A DNA stretch of 64,000 nucleotides. Origin: Rubrivivax sp. (lineage in GTDB: Bacteria; Pseudomonadota; Gammaproteobacteria; Burkholderiales; Burkholderiaceae_C). Shown piece after piece: positions 11,809 to 22,852 of the stretch. Each line of letters starts with the position of its first letter. Positions within the stretch are counted from its first letter, which is position 1. The notes below the pieces were generated by a model that did no database searches, was not told where the DNA came from, and worked only from the letters and a program-made list of their open reading frames with translations. The stretch spans positions 1 through 64,000 of the forward strand of contig JAJTDM010000009.1 of NCBI GenBank assembly GCA_021300575.1, read 5' to 3'. Both the position numbers and the translations under genes were made by a program.

Positions 11809-11843
11809 ACCTCGCCTGACTTACCTGCTTAGGAGCATCCGTC

Positions 11844-12722
11844 ATGGCGGTCGGTAAAGAGATACGCGGCAAGATCAAGTCGGTGGAAAACACCAAGAAG
11901 ATCACCAAGGCCATGGAGATGGTCGCCGCCTCCAAGATGCGCAAGGCGCAGGAGCGTATGCGCCAGGCGCGGCCCTACAGCGACAAGGTCCGCAACATCG
12001 CGGCCAACCTGTCGCAGGCCAACCCGGAGTACCGTTCGCCGTACATGCGCACGGACGGCACCTCCAAGGTGGATGGTTTCGTGGTGGTCACCACCGACAA
12101 GGGCTTGTGCGGTGGCCTGAACACCAACATCCTGCGTGCGCTGACCAACCGCATGCGCGAGTCCCAGGATGCCGGCCGCTCGGTGCAGACCGTGGCCATC
12201 GGCAACAAGGGCTTCGGCTTCCTCAACCGCATCGGAGCCAAGCTCATCAGCCACGCGGTGCAGTTGGGTGATGCGCCGCAGCTCGAGAAGCTCATCGGCC
12301 CGGTGAAGGTGATGCTGGATGCCTTCGTGGCGGGCAAGGTGGATTCCGTTCACCTGTGCTTCACCAAGTTCATCAACACGATGAAGCAGGAACCGGTGAT
12401 CGTCAAGCTGCTGCCGCTGTCGGCGGAGAGCCTGGCGCAGTCCGAGGCGGAAAAGGCCCAGTACGGCTGGGACTACATCTACGAGCCCGACGCCCCCAGC
12501 GTCATCGACGAGCTGCTCACCCGTTATGTCGAGGCCCTGGTCTACCAGGCGGTGGCGGAGAACATGGCCTCCGAACAGAGCGCCCGCATGGTGGCGATGA
12601 AGGCGGCCACCGACAACGCAGGCAGCCTGATCGGCGAACTCAAGCTCATTTACAACAAGACGCGTCAAGCGGCGATCACCAAGGAATTGAGTGAAATCGT
12701 CAGCGGCGCGGCAGCGGTCTAA
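11844..12722 (+). CDS. atpG: ATP synthase F1 subunit gamma
   Basis: A 292-residue central shaft subunit. The N-terminal helix starts [29 protein letters not shown], and the C-terminal helix contains [26 protein letters not shown], the two regions that form the coiled-coil rotor. Complete, with the usual position between atpA and atpD. Confidence 0.96.
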   Translation: MAVGKEIRGKIKSVENTKKITKAMEMVAASKMRKAQERMRQARPYSDKVRNIAANLSQANPEYRSPYMRTDGTSKVDGFVVVTTDKGLCGGLNTNILRALTNRMRESQDAGRSVQTVAIGNKGFGFLNRIGAKLISHAVQLGDAPQLEKLIGPVKVMLDAFVAGKVDSVHLCFTKFINTMKQEPVIVKLLPLSAESLAQSEAEKAQYGWDYIYEPDAPSVIDELLTRYVEALVYQAVAENMASEQSARMVAMKAATDNAGSLIGELKLIYNKTRQAAITKELSEIVSGAAAV

Positions 12723-14162
<1,440 letters not shown>

Positions 14163-14177
14163 GCTTCGCATTCGGGC

Positions 14178-14244
14178 CGGGTCCGTCGTTGCGCTCCTCG
14201 CCGTACGGGAGTACGTCTGCGGGGCGCGCCTAGGCCGCGACCCG
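14178..14244. repeat. REP-like nested palindrome between atpD and atpC
   Basis: An outer pair CGGGTC (14178-14183) / GACCCG (14239-14244) encloses an inner hairpin CGTAC (14202-14206), loop GGGA, GTACG (14211-14215). It occupies most of the atpD-atpC gap and has no reading frame. It resembles dispersed palindromic elements seen between genes in Burkholderiales. It may stabilise the upstream mRNA or lower atpC expression. Confidence 0.45.
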
Positions 14245-14293
14245 ACTGCTCGCTCCTTGAACCTCCTTGTAGAACTGTAGGACCCGCAACATC

Positions 14294-14710
14294 ATGGCCA
14301 CCATCCACGTCGACGTCGTCTCTGCCGAGGAAAGCATCTTCTCGGGCGAGGCGAAGTTCGTTGCGCTGCCGGGCGAGAACGGCGAGTTGGGCATCCTGCC
14401 GCGCCACACGCCGCTGATCACGCGCATCAAGGCCGGGGCCGTGCGCATCGAGCGGGCGGACAACGGGGAGGAAGAGTTCGTCTTCGTGGCCGGTGGCATC
14501 CTGGAAGTGCAGCCGGGCACCGTGACGGTGTTGGCCGACACCGCCATCCGCGGCCATGACCTGGACGAAGCCAAGGCCAACGAAGCCAAGAAGGCGGCCG
14601 AAGAAGCGATGAAGAACGCCAAGAGCGACATCGACCTGGCTGCCGCGCAGAGCGAGTTCGCCGCCATGGCGGCCCAGTTGGCCGCCATCGCCAAGCTGCG
14701 AAGGAAGTAG
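14294..14710 (+). CDS. atpC: ATP synthase F1 subunit epsilon
   Basis: A 138-residue subunit that contacts gamma and the c-ring and inhibits ATP hydrolysis. The N-terminal beta-sandwich is recognisable ([34 protein letters not shown]), followed by the two C-terminal Ala-rich helices. It ends the atp operon; two hairpins follow within 80 bp. Confidence 0.96.
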   Translation: MATIHVDVVSAEESIFSGEAKFVALPGENGELGILPRHTPLITRIKAGAVRIERADNGEEEFVFVAGGILEVQPGTVTVLADTAIRGHDLDEAKANEAKKAAEEAMKNAKSDIDLAAAQSEFAAMAAQLAAIAKLRRK

Positions 14711-15026
14711 GCCTCCTGTCCTGATGCCGGTGCTGCTGCACCGGTGTCCCTGTTTCCCACACCCGGTGCGCGGCGAGCCCACCGGGTGTCGCGTTTCTGG
14801 AGGATGCTGGGCGCTGTGCCCCCCCCTGTTTACCCTTAGGGGGTTTGCGCTGGCCTGGGCTGGCGCCATGCACCTTTACGAGGGAAGCTGCCCTGGTTTT
14901 GCACGGGTCTGGCCCGTGAAGGACAAAGCCCGACAAGGCAGCACGGATTGGTGCTTCTCCAACAATGCGCAACGGCTAGGCAGCCCGCTTCGGGTAGCTT
15001 GGTGTCACGGAATGCAGGAGCACCGC
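14711..15026. other. 316-bp intergenic region between atpC and coxM
   Basis: Besides the two hairpins at its left end, this gap holds a C8/TTA/G5 stretch (about 14818-14846) and a perfect inverted repeat CACGGG-TCTGG-CCCGTG at 14902-14918, about 110 bp before coxM. The repeat is a candidate operator for CO- or redox-dependent control of the cox genes. I looked for a -24/-12 (sigma-54) promoter and found none convincing. No gene is apparent. Confidence 0.45.
14727..14797 (+). terminator. Double hairpin, probable terminator of the atp operon
   Basis: A first hairpin pairs CCGGTG with CACCGG around CTGCTG (about 14728-14745). A second is a perfect 10-bp stem, ACACCCGGTG (14759-14768) with CACCGGGTGT (14780-14789), followed by a short T stretch (GCGTTTCT). 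The T tract is weak, so termination may be incomplete. Confidence 0.55.
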
Positions 15027-15890
15027 ATGATTCCTCCGAGTTTTGATTACCACGCGCCGAAATCGGTTGGTGAAGCCGTCTCGCTGCTGGGCAGCCTGGG
15101 GAGCGACGCCAAGCTCCTGGCGGGTGGCCACAGCCTCCTGCCGATGATGAAGTTGCGCTTTGCGCAGCCGGCGCACCTGATCGACATCAACCGCATCCCC
15201 GAGTTGCGCGGCATCTGCGAGGACGGGCCGGACGTCGTGATTGGCGCCATGACGGTGGAGAACGAGCTGATCCGCTCTGCGCTGCTCCAGTCCAAGGTGC
15301 CCTTGCTGGCCGAGGCACCTCGGCTGATTGCCGACCCGCAGGTGCGCAACCGCGGCACCATCGGCGGCGACATCGCCCACGGGGACCCGGCCAACGACCA
15401 TCCGGCACTGGCCTTGGCCCTGGACGCCACTTTCGTGCTCGAGGGCCCCAAGGGCAGGCGCAGCGTCAAGGCCGATGACTTCTTCTTGGGCACCTACGCC
15501 ACAGCGCTGGCCGACGACGAGATCATGGTCGCGATCCGGGTGCCCGCCTTCGCCGCGGGCACGGGGTGGGCCTACGAAAAGCTCAAGCGCAAGACCGGCG
15601 ACTGGGCCACCGCCGGCGCTGCTGTGGTGCTGCGCATGAGTGCAGGTACCGTCACCCACGCCCGCATCGGCCTGACCAATGTCGGCCCCACGGCGCTGCG
15701 CGCCACCGGGGCCGAGGATGCCTTGCTCGGCAAGCCGCTGAGTGACGCCAGCATCAACGCCGCCGCTGATGCCGCCATGGCCATCTGCGATCCGGCCGAG
15801 GATCTGCGAGGTGACGTCGAATACAAGACGGCGATGGCCGGCCAGATGCTCAAGCGTGCCATCCGCGCTGCCGCCGCCCGCTGCGCCTGA
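15027..15890 (+). CDS. coxM: Aerobic CO dehydrogenase medium subunit (FAD)
   Basis: A 287-residue flavoprotein subunit of the molybdenum hydroxylase that oxidises CO with water to CO2 and passes electrons to quinone. Both FAD-binding signatures are seen: AGGHSLLP (about residues 33-40) and TIGGDIAHGDPANDHPA (about 112-128). I chose the ATG at 15027, six bases after CAGGAG and directly before the family start MIPPSFDY; an ATG at 15012 is in frame but badly placed. It is first of the M-S-L order typical for true CO dehydrogenases. Confidence 0.94.
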   Translation: MIPPSFDYHAPKSVGEAVSLLGSLGSDAKLLAGGHSLLPMMKLRFAQPAHLIDINRIPELRGICEDGPDVVIGAMTVENELIRSALLQSKVPLLAEAPRLIADPQVRNRGTIGGDIAHGDPANDHPALALALDATFVLEGPKGRRSVKADDFFLGTYATALADDEIMVAIRVPAFAAGTGWAYEKLKRKTGDWATAGAAVVLRMSAGTVTHARIGLTNVGPTALRATGAEDALLGKPLSDASINAAADAAMAICDPAEDLRGDVEYKTAMAGQMLKRAIRAAAARCA

Positions 15891-15914
15891 CCCCGCCGAC
15901 ACAGGAGAAACCTC

Positions 15915-16406
<492 letters not shown>

Positions 16407-16469
16407 CGCCTGCTGCGTGACGCCGACTCCCCACGAACCGACACCGTCCGCCTACCAGGAGACGACCGC

Positions 16470-18884
16470 ATGAACGCACCCACCGACCCGAAGCTGCTCG
16501 AGCGCAGCGCTGCGCTGCAAGGCATGGGCGACAGCCGCCTGCGCAAGGAAGACGCCCGTTTCATCCAGGGCAAGGGCCACTACGTCGATGACATCAAGAT
16601 GCCCAGCATGCTGCACATGGACATCGTGCGCAGCCCGCTGGCCCATGCCCGCATCAAGAAGATCGACAAGACCGAGGCGCTGAAGGTGCCCGGGGTGATC
16701 GCCGTGCTCACGGCCGAGGACCTCAAGCCCCTGAAGCTGCACTGGATGCCCACGCTGGCTGGCGACGTGGCCGCCGTGCTGGCTGATGGCAAGGTGCACT
16801 TCCAGATGCAGGAAGTGGCCGTGGTCATCGCTGAAGACCGCTACGCCGCGGCTGACGGCGTGGAAGCGGTGCTGGTCGAGTACGAAGAGCTGCCGGTGGT
16901 GATCGACCCCTACGAGGCGCTCAAGCCCGATGCGCCCGTCATCCGCGAGGACCTGGCCGGCAAGACCAGCGGCGCCCACGGCCCGCGCGAGCACCACAAC
17001 CACATCTTCACCTGGGATGCGGGCGACAAGTCTGCAGCGGATGCGGCCTTCTCCGCCGCGCCCGTGACGGTGAAGGAGCACATCTTCTACCCGCGTGTGC
17101 ACCCCTGCCCGCTGGAGACCTGCGGCTGTGTCGCCAGCTTCGACCCGGTGCGAGGCGAACTCACCACCTTCATGACCTCGCAGGCGCCCCACGTGGTGCG
17201 CACGGTGGTGTCGCTGCTGTCGGGCATCCCTGAGAGCAAGGTGCGCATCGTGTCGCCTGACATCGGCGGTGGCTTCGGCAACAAGGTGGGCGTCTACCCC
17301 GGGTACGTGTGCGCCATCGTGGCCAGCATCGTGCTGGGCAAGCCGGTGAAATGGGTGGAGGATCGCATCGAGAACATCTCGTCCACCGCCTTTGCTCGCG
17401 ATTACCACATGGACGGCGAGATCGCCGCCACGGCCGACGGCAAGATCACCGGCCTGCGCGTCAACGTGGTGGCCGACCACGGCGCCTTTGATGCCTGCGC
17501 CGACCCGACGAAGTTCCCCGCCGGGCTGTTCCACATCTGCTCGGGTTCGTACGACATCCCCGCCGCGCATGCCAGCGTGAAGGGCGTCTACACCAACAAG
17601 GCGCCGGGTGGCGTGGCCTACCGCTGCAGTTTCCGTGTGACCGAGGCGGTCTACCTGATCGAACGCATGGTGGACGTGCTGGCGCAGAAGCTCGGCATGG
17701 ACAAGGCCGAGATCCGCGCCAAGAACTTCATCCGCAAGGAGCAGTTCCCCTACACCAGCGCCTTCGGCTTCGAGTACGACTCGGGCGACTACCAGACGGC
17801 GCTGGACAAGGTGCTAAACGCGGTGGACTACAAGGCACTGCGCGCCGAGCAGGCGGCCAGGCGGGCCGACCCGAACTCACCCACGCTCATGGGCATCGGC
17901 CTGGTCACCTTCACCGAGGTGGTGGGTGCCGGCCCCAGCAAGATGTGCGACATCCTCGGCGTGGGCATGTTCGACTCCTGCGAGATCCGCATCCACCCCA
18001 CCGGCAGCGCCATCGCCCGCATGGGTACCATCACCCAGGGCCAGGGCCACCAGACCACCTACGCGCAGATCATCGCCACCGAACTGGGCATTCCCAGCGA
18101 GGTGATCCAGGTGGAGGAGGGTGACACCTCCACCGCCCCGTATGGCCTGGGCACCTATGGCAGCCGCTCCACCCCGGTGGCGGGGGCGGCCATCGCGCTG
18201 GCTTCGCGTAAGATCCACGCCAAGGCGCGCAAGATCGCGGCCCACCTGCTGGAAGTGGGCGAGAACGACCTGGACTGGGAGATCGACCGCTTCAACGTCA
18301 AGGGCGACGCCTCTCGTCACAAGACCATGAAAGACATCGCCTGGGCCGCTTACAACAACGTGCCGGCCGGGCTGGAGATGGGCCTGGAGGCGGTGCACTA
18401 CTACGACCCGCCCAACTTCACCTTCCCCTTCGGCATCTACCTGTGCGTGGTGGACATCGACCGCGCCACGGGCGAGACGAAGATCCGGCGCTTCTACGCG
18501 CTGGATGATTGCGGCACCCGCATCAACCCGATGATCATCGAGGGCCAGATCCACGGGGGCCTCACCGAGGGATTTGCGGTGGCGATGGGTCAGCAGATGC
18601 CTTTCGATGCGCAGGGCAACCTGCTGGGCAACACCCTGATGGATTACTTCCTGCCCACCGCGGTGGAGACGCCGAAGTGGGAGACGGACTTCACGGTCAC
18701 GCCCAGCCCGCACCACCCCATCGGGGCCAAGGGTGTGGCCGAGTCGCCGCACGTGGGCTCCATCCCGACCTTTACCTCGGCGGTGGTGGACGCCTTTGCC
18801 CATGTGGGCGTGACCGAGATGACCATGCCGCACACCAGCTGGCGGGTGTGGAAGCAGCTCAAGGCCACCGGTTTGGCGCTCTGA
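16470..18884 (+). CDS. coxL: Aerobic CO dehydrogenase large subunit, form I
   Basis: An 804-residue catalytic subunit with the Mo-Cu active site bound to molybdopterin cytosine dinucleotide. The diagnostic form I loop AYRCSFR is at residues 383-389, so Cys386 should hold the copper. The base-catalyst Glu is in GAKGVAESPHVG (Glu758). The Mo-cofactor motif GGGFGNK is also seen. Length and N-terminus (LRKEDARFIQGKGHYVDDI) match carboxydotroph CoxL. This separates it from form II or purine/aldehyde hydroxylases, which lack the Cys in this loop. It is followed by a strong hairpin terminator. Confidence 0.97.
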   Translation: MNAPTDPKLLERSAALQGMGDSRLRKEDARFIQGKGHYVDDIKMPSMLHMDIVRSPLAHARIKKIDKTEALKVPGVIAVLTAEDLKPLKLHWMPTLAGDVAAVLADGKVHFQMQEVAVVIAEDRYAAADGVEAVLVEYEELPVVIDPYEALKPDAPVIREDLAGKTSGAHGPREHHNHIFTWDAGDKSAADAAFSAAPVTVKEHIFYPRVHPCPLETCGCVASFDPVRGELTTFMTSQAPHVVRTVVSLLSGIPESKVRIVSPDIGGGFGNKVGVYPGYVCAIVASIVLGKPVKWVEDRIENISSTAFARDYHMDGEIAATADGKITGLRVNVVADHGAFDACADPTKFPAGLFHICSGSYDIPAAHASVKGVYTNKAPGGVAYRCSFRVTEAVYLIERMVDVLAQKLGMDKAEIRAKNFIRKEQFPYTSAFGFEYDSGDYQTALDKVLNAVDYKALRAEQAARRADPNSPTLMGIGLVTFTEVVGAGPSKMCDILGVGMFDSCEIRIHPTGSAIARMGTITQGQGHQTTYAQIIATELGIPSEVIQVEEGDTSTAPYGLGTYGSRSTPVAGAAIALASRKIHAKARKIAAHLLEVGENDLDWEIDRFNVKGDASRHKTMKDIAWAAYNNVPAGLEMGLEAVHYYDPPNFTFPFGIYLCVVDIDRATGETKIRRFYALDDCGTRINPMIIEGQIHGGLTEGFAVAMGQQMPFDAQGNLLGNTLMDYFLPTAVETPKWETDFTVTPSPHHPIGAKGVAESPHVGSIPTFTSAVVDAFAHVGVTEMTMPHTSWRVWKQLKATGLAL

Positions 18885-18941
18885 GGTCCACGCGGGCGGG
18901 ACGGTACCGCCCCCTCGTGCCCTCAGGGTGATGAACGTCTT

Positions 18942-18967
18942 GGGCCGCGACCATCGCGGCCCTTTGT
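18942..18967 (+). terminator. Intrinsic terminator-like hairpin between coxL and coxG
   Basis: A perfect 8-bp stem GGGCCGCG (18942-18949), loop ACCAT, CGCGGCCC (18955-18962) is followed by TTTGTATT. It separates the three structural genes from the accessory genes. It probably lowers accessory transcription or protects the 3' end of the coxMSL message. Confidence 0.65.
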
Positions 18968-19003
18968 ATTGAGTGCCGCGTTTTGGAGCAAGGACCCCGA
19001 TCC

Positions 19004-19702
19004 ATGGAAGTCAAACTCGACAAGCAGTACCCCCTTGAAGTCTCGGTGGAACAGGCCTGGGCTGTGCTGTCGGACATCCGCGCCGTGGGCAGTTGCATGC
19101 CTGGCGCGCAGATCACCGAGCAACTGGACGACACCCACTACAAAGGCACGGTCAAGACCAAGGTGGGCCCGGCGTCCATGCAGTTTGGGGGCGAGATCGA
19201 GGTGCTGGGCGTCGATGCGGCGGCCTACGCCATGCAGATGGTGGGCAAGGGCGCGGACCGCGGAGGCTCCTCCGCCTCCATGAAGCTGTCCGCCCACATC
19301 GAGCCCGGAGCCACGCCCCAGACCTCGGTGCTTGTGGGGCAGGCCACGGTCACGGTCAGCGGCAAGCTGGCGCAGTTCGGCAGCCGCTTGCTGGTGCCGG
19401 TGTCGGACGCCATGCTTGCGCAGTTCGCTGACAACTTCCGCGCCGCTGCGGCGGCGGTGCCGGTGGCTGCGGCCGCGGCAGCTGCCACAGAGGCCCCCGA
19501 GGCCGAAGGTGCTGCAGTGACGCAAGCTGGTGAAGCCCCGGCAGCACAAGCGCCGGCCGGTGCTGCGGGCGCCGTGCCTGTTCGCGCCGCCATGGTGCAC
19601 GCACCCGCACCGATGGCCCCGGTCAAGGAGCTGAACGCGCTGGCGCTGATGTGGACGGTGTTCAAGTCCTGGCTGGGCGGCTTGTTCGGCAGGAAGTCCT
19701 GA
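19004..19702 (+). CDS. coxG: CoxG, SRPBCC-fold CO dehydrogenase accessory protein
   Basis: A 232-residue protein with an N-terminal SRPBCC (START-like) domain of about 145 residues (MEVKLDKQYPLEVSVEQAWAVLSDI) and a long Ala/Pro/Glu-rich linker to a hydrophobic C-terminal helix (LMWTVFKSWLGGLFG). Known CoxG proteins help anchor the enzyme to the membrane and handle quinone, which fits this tail. The ATG at 19004 follows GGAGCAAGGA; a TTG at 18983 would place that box inside the coding region. The stop overlaps the coxD start (TGATG). Confidence 0.88.
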   Translation: MEVKLDKQYPLEVSVEQAWAVLSDIRAVGSCMPGAQITEQLDDTHYKGTVKTKVGPASMQFGGEIEVLGVDAAAYAMQMVGKGADRGGSSASMKLSAHIEPGATPQTSVLVGQATVTVSGKLAQFGSRLLVPVSDAMLAQFADNFRAAAAAVPVAAAAAAATEAPEAEGAAVTQAGEAPAAQAPAGAAGAVPVRAAMVHAPAPMAPVKELNALALMWTVFKSWLGGLFGRKS

Positions 19703-20610
19703 TGGACGAGGCCGGCCTGCGTCAACGCCTGCACGAGGCGGGCTACATCGCCGACGAGGCGATGGCCACCACCTTGTGGCTGGCAGGTGAGCTCCAGAGG
19801 CCCCTGCTGCTGGAAGGCGACGCTGGCGTGGGCAAGACCGCGCTGGCGCTGGCCATGGCGCGTGCCGGGGACCGTCGGCTGGTGCGGCTGCAGTGCCATG
19901 AGGGGCTGGACCTGTCGCAGGCGGCCTACGAGTGGAACTATGGACGCCAACTGCTGGCCATACGGCTCAGCGAGGCGGCCTCCTCCAGCCCGCAGGCGCT
20001 GCGCGAGGCCGATCTCTTCTCCCGCGACTACCTGCTCGAGAGGCCGTTACTGGCTGCCATCGACAGCGAGCAGCCCTGTGTGCTGCTGATCGACGAGGTG
20101 GACCGGGCCGACGAGGCCTTCGAGGCCTTCCTGCTGGAGGTGCTGGCCGACTGGCAGATCACGGTACCGGAGTTCGGCACCGTGCAGGCGCGCCATGTGC
20201 CGGTGGTGGTGCTCACCAGCAACGGCACGCGCGAGTTGTCGGACGCGCTGCGCCGCCGCTGCCTGTACCACTGGTTGGACTACCCCACGCTGGCGCGCGA
20301 GATCGACATCGTGCGCCACACACTGCCGGGGGCCGAGACCGCGCTGGTGGAACAGGCGGTGACCTTCGTGCAGCGCCTGCGCCGTGAAGACCTGGGCAAG
20401 ACACCGGGCGTGGCCGAGACGCTGGATTGGGTGCGCGCCCTGCACCGCCTGAACTGGCGCGAACTCGCCGACGACCCGACCGCCATCGTCTCCACCTTGG
20501 GATGCCTACTCAAGACACGCGAAGACCGCTTCCAGATGGGCCCCGAGCGCGTGAGGCAGCTGGTGGAAGGCCGTCGCAGCGTGGGAGTGGCGGAGAAGGT
20601 GGCCGCGTGA
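19702..20610 (+). CDS. coxD: CoxD, MoxR-type AAA+ ATPase for active-site maturation
   Basis: A 302-residue AAA+ chaperone. Walker A GDAGVGKT lies at residues 39-46, Walker B is CVLLIDEVDRADEAF, and the sensor 1 region is VVLTSNGTRELSDALRRR. In carboxydotrophs CoxD uses ATP to unfold CoxL so that sulfur and copper can be loaded. The start overlaps the coxG stop and the stop overlaps the coxE start, so translation of coxG-D-E is coupled. Confidence 0.92.
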   Translation: MDEAGLRQRLHEAGYIADEAMATTLWLAGELQRPLLLEGDAGVGKTALALAMARAGDRRLVRLQCHEGLDLSQAAYEWNYGRQLLAIRLSEAASSSPQALREADLFSRDYLLERPLLAAIDSEQPCVLLIDEVDRADEAFEAFLLEVLADWQITVPEFGTVQARHVPVVVLTSNGTRELSDALRRRCLYHWLDYPTLAREIDIVRHTLPGAETALVEQAVTFVQRLRREDLGKTPGVAETLDWVRALHRLNWRELADDPTAIVSTLGCLLKTREDRFQMGPERVRQLVEGRRSVGVAEKVAA

Positions 20611-21770
20611 GTGTGTCGCCGCTGCAGACCATCGCCGGGTTTGCGGCACTGCTGCGTGACCATGGCATGAAGGTCGGCGTGGCCGAGCAGCAGGCTTTTG
20701 TTCGCGCGGCGCTGGCCCTGCCGCTGCAGCGCTGCGCCCAGCTGGATCCGGCCTGGCGCGCCATCGCCTGCCGCGACGCCCGCGACTGGCGGCGCTGGTC
20801 GGAGCTGTTCCAGAGCTACTGGCATCCCCACCGGGTGCAGGGCTCGGTGAAGGTCAGCGGCCAGACCCGGCCCTCGCGCGATCTTCGGCAGGTGGTGCAG
20901 TCCCTGCAGGATTCGCTGACCCAGGGCCAGCGTCCGGGCGCGGCGGGGCAGGGCATGGACACCGCGCTGCAGACCGTGCCGCCCGATCTGTCCTCCTCCC
21001 AGGAGGCGGGCGTGGCACGTGCCCAGGGCGGCGCCAGCCAAGCCGACGCCTTGCACGACCGCAGCCTGTCGCAGTGGCTCCCTCAGGATCTGGCCCAACT
21101 CAACCAGCTTGCCGAGCGCATTGCCCAGCGCCTGCGCGAACGCGTCACGCGCCGCTGGCACGATCACCCCCGGGGCCGACGTCTGGATGTGCGCCGCACC
21201 CTGCGCTCCTGCCTGCGCACGGGCGGCGTGCCGTTCAAGCCCGCGTGGCGCCAGCCCCGCCGCGAGCGGCCTCGCCTGTTCATCCTGGTGGATGTGAGCC
21301 GCTCGATGGAAACACACGCGCAGTTGTTCCTGCGCATCGCGCGGGCCTTTGTCGGTGTCGCGCAGGCGCGGGTCTTCGTTTTCCACACCCGCCTGGCGGA
21401 GGTCACGCCGCTGCTGCAGCGCGACTCGGCCGCCGTGCAGGAGAAGGTGAACGCCGTGACCGCGGGATTTGGCGGCGGCACCCGCATTGCCACCAGCGTC
21501 GCTGACTTTCACCGGGTGCACGCGCGGGCGCAGTTGCAGCGCTTGGCCCGTGTATGGGTGCTGTCCGACGGCTTTGATGCCGACCCCCCGCAGGCCCTGG
21601 CCGACGAGTTGCGTGCGGTGCGCCGTCACGGCGCGCGCATCACCTGGTTTCACCCGTCTGCGCAGCCGCCGGCGTCCGAGGCCCTGCGCGAGGCCCGGCC
21701 GCTGATCGACCGCTTCGTGCGCCTGAACAGCCTGCGTGACCTGATGCAAGCCGCCGAAATCCTGCATTGA
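20607..21770 (+). CDS. coxE: CoxE, VWA-domain partner of CoxD
   Basis: A 387-residue protein with a C-terminal von Willebrand A domain. The metal-ion-dependent adhesion site is LVDVSRSM (about residues 227-234), followed by FGGGTRIATS and VWVLSDGFDADP. MoxR ATPases work with such partners; CoxE with CoxD prepares the Cu site of CoxL. The GTG at 20607 overlaps the coxD TGA (GTGA); a second GTG at 20613 is possible. Confidence 0.9.
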   Translation: MSVSPLQTIAGFAALLRDHGMKVGVAEQQAFVRAALALPLQRCAQLDPAWRAIACRDARDWRRWSELFQSYWHPHRVQGSVKVSGQTRPSRDLRQVVQSLQDSLTQGQRPGAAGQGMDTALQTVPPDLSSSQEAGVARAQGGASQADALHDRSLSQWLPQDLAQLNQLAERIAQRLRERVTRRWHDHPRGRRLDVRRTLRSCLRTGGVPFKPAWRQPRRERPRLFILVDVSRSMETHAQLFLRIARAFVGVAQARVFVFHTRLAEVTPLLQRDSAAVQEKVNAVTAGFGGGTRIATSVADFHRVHARAQLQRLARVWVLSDGFDADPPQALADELRAVRRHGARITWFHPSAQPPASEALREARPLIDRFVRLNSLRDLMQAAEILH

Positions 21771-21811
21771 ATCCCCTCCCTGCCCACCCCACTGCGTCGG
21801 AGCGACCCCTC

Positions 21812-22822
21812 ATGAGCACTGCATCCATCGACTTTCTCCAAGCAGCCTTGCGCCTGCAGCAGCAGGACCGCCCGCATGCCATCGTCACCGTGCTGCGCGT
21901 GCAGCCGCCGGCCTCGGCCCGGCCGGGTGACAAGGCGCTGGTCACGGCCGAGGGCATCGAGCTGGGTTGGATAGGGGGTGGCTGTTCGCAGCCGGCGGTG
22001 CTGAAGACGGTGCGGCTGGCGCTGGCTGACGGCCGGGCGCGCGTGGTGCGCATCGCACCTTCGTCCGAAGGCGAGGTGCGCGAACTGGACGACGTGCTGG
22101 AATTTGGGATGTCCTGCCACTCCGGCGGCACGGTCGAGCTTTTCGTCGACCCCATGCTGGCGCGGGCGCGCCTGACGGTGGTGGGCGATTCGCCGCTGGC
22201 GGTGGCCCTGTCGTCCCTGGGCCCGCGGGTGGGCCTTCCCGTCACCGTGGTGGCCCACGCCACCGATGCGGCGCGGTTCCCGGACGCCGAACGGGTGCTC
22301 GACAGCGACGACGCCGCGGCGGTCGCTCAGGCGCTGACGCCTGGCAGCTTCGTGGTCGTGGCCACGCAGGGCCGCCGGGACGTGCAGGGCTTGCGCGCTG
22401 CGCTGGCGGCGCGGGCGCGGCAGGTGTTCTTCGTGGCCAGCCACCGCAAGGCGCAGGTGCTGAAGGCGGCCCTGGTCGAGGCCGGCGAAGACGCCGCAGC
22501 CGTGGCAGCCATCGTGGCGCCGGCGGGTCAGCCCATCGGTGCGCAGACCCCTGAGGAAATTGCGCTGTCGGTGCTGGCGGCTGTGGTGGCGGCGCGTCGC
22601 GGTCAGGAGGCCCCAGCCCAAGTTCCGAACCTGACCCCGACCCCGGTGCAGACTTCAGCTGCCCAGGAGCCATCGCCGCGCGCCGAGCACGCCGCAGCCG
22701 CCGCTGCGTCGGCGCCCTCCGCGCTGCCGGCGCAGGCCGAGACCCCAGCCTGCCCCCCGGCTGCGGACGAGGTGCCGGAGTTCGTGGTGCGCGCAGGGCC
22801 CATGTCCTGCTGCGGCATGTGA
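21812..22822 (+). CDS. coxF: CoxF, XdhC-family cofactor insertion or sulfuration factor
   Basis: A 336-residue XdhC/CoxI-family protein that would bind and sulfurate the molybdenum cofactor before insertion in CoxL. The N-terminal XdhC domain has GWIGGGCSQPAVL and FGMSCHSGGTVELF; the Rossmann-like C-domain contains VVVATQGRRDVQGLRAAL and APAGQPIGAQTPEEIA. A long Ala/Pro/Glu linker leads to a terminal Cys pair (GPMSCCGM). The ATG at 21812 has GGAG nine bases upstream; a TTG at 21767 overlapping coxE is less likely. CoxF and CoxI are similar, so the letter is uncertain. Confidence 0.85.
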   Translation: MSTASIDFLQAALRLQQQDRPHAIVTVLRVQPPASARPGDKALVTAEGIELGWIGGGCSQPAVLKTVRLALADGRARVVRIAPSSEGEVRELDDVLEFGMSCHSGGTVELFVDPMLARARLTVVGDSPLAVALSSLGPRVGLPVTVVAHATDAARFPDAERVLDSDDAAAVAQALTPGSFVVVATQGRRDVQGLRAALAARARQVFFVASHRKAQVLKAALVEAGEDAAAVAAIVAPAGQPIGAQTPEEIALSVLAAVVAARRGQEAPAQVPNLTPTPVQTSAAQEPSPRAEHAAAAAASAPSALPAQAETPACPPAADEVPEFVVRAGPMSCCGM

Positions 22823-22852
22823 CGAAGGAGCCCGGCGCGGAGGCAACACACG

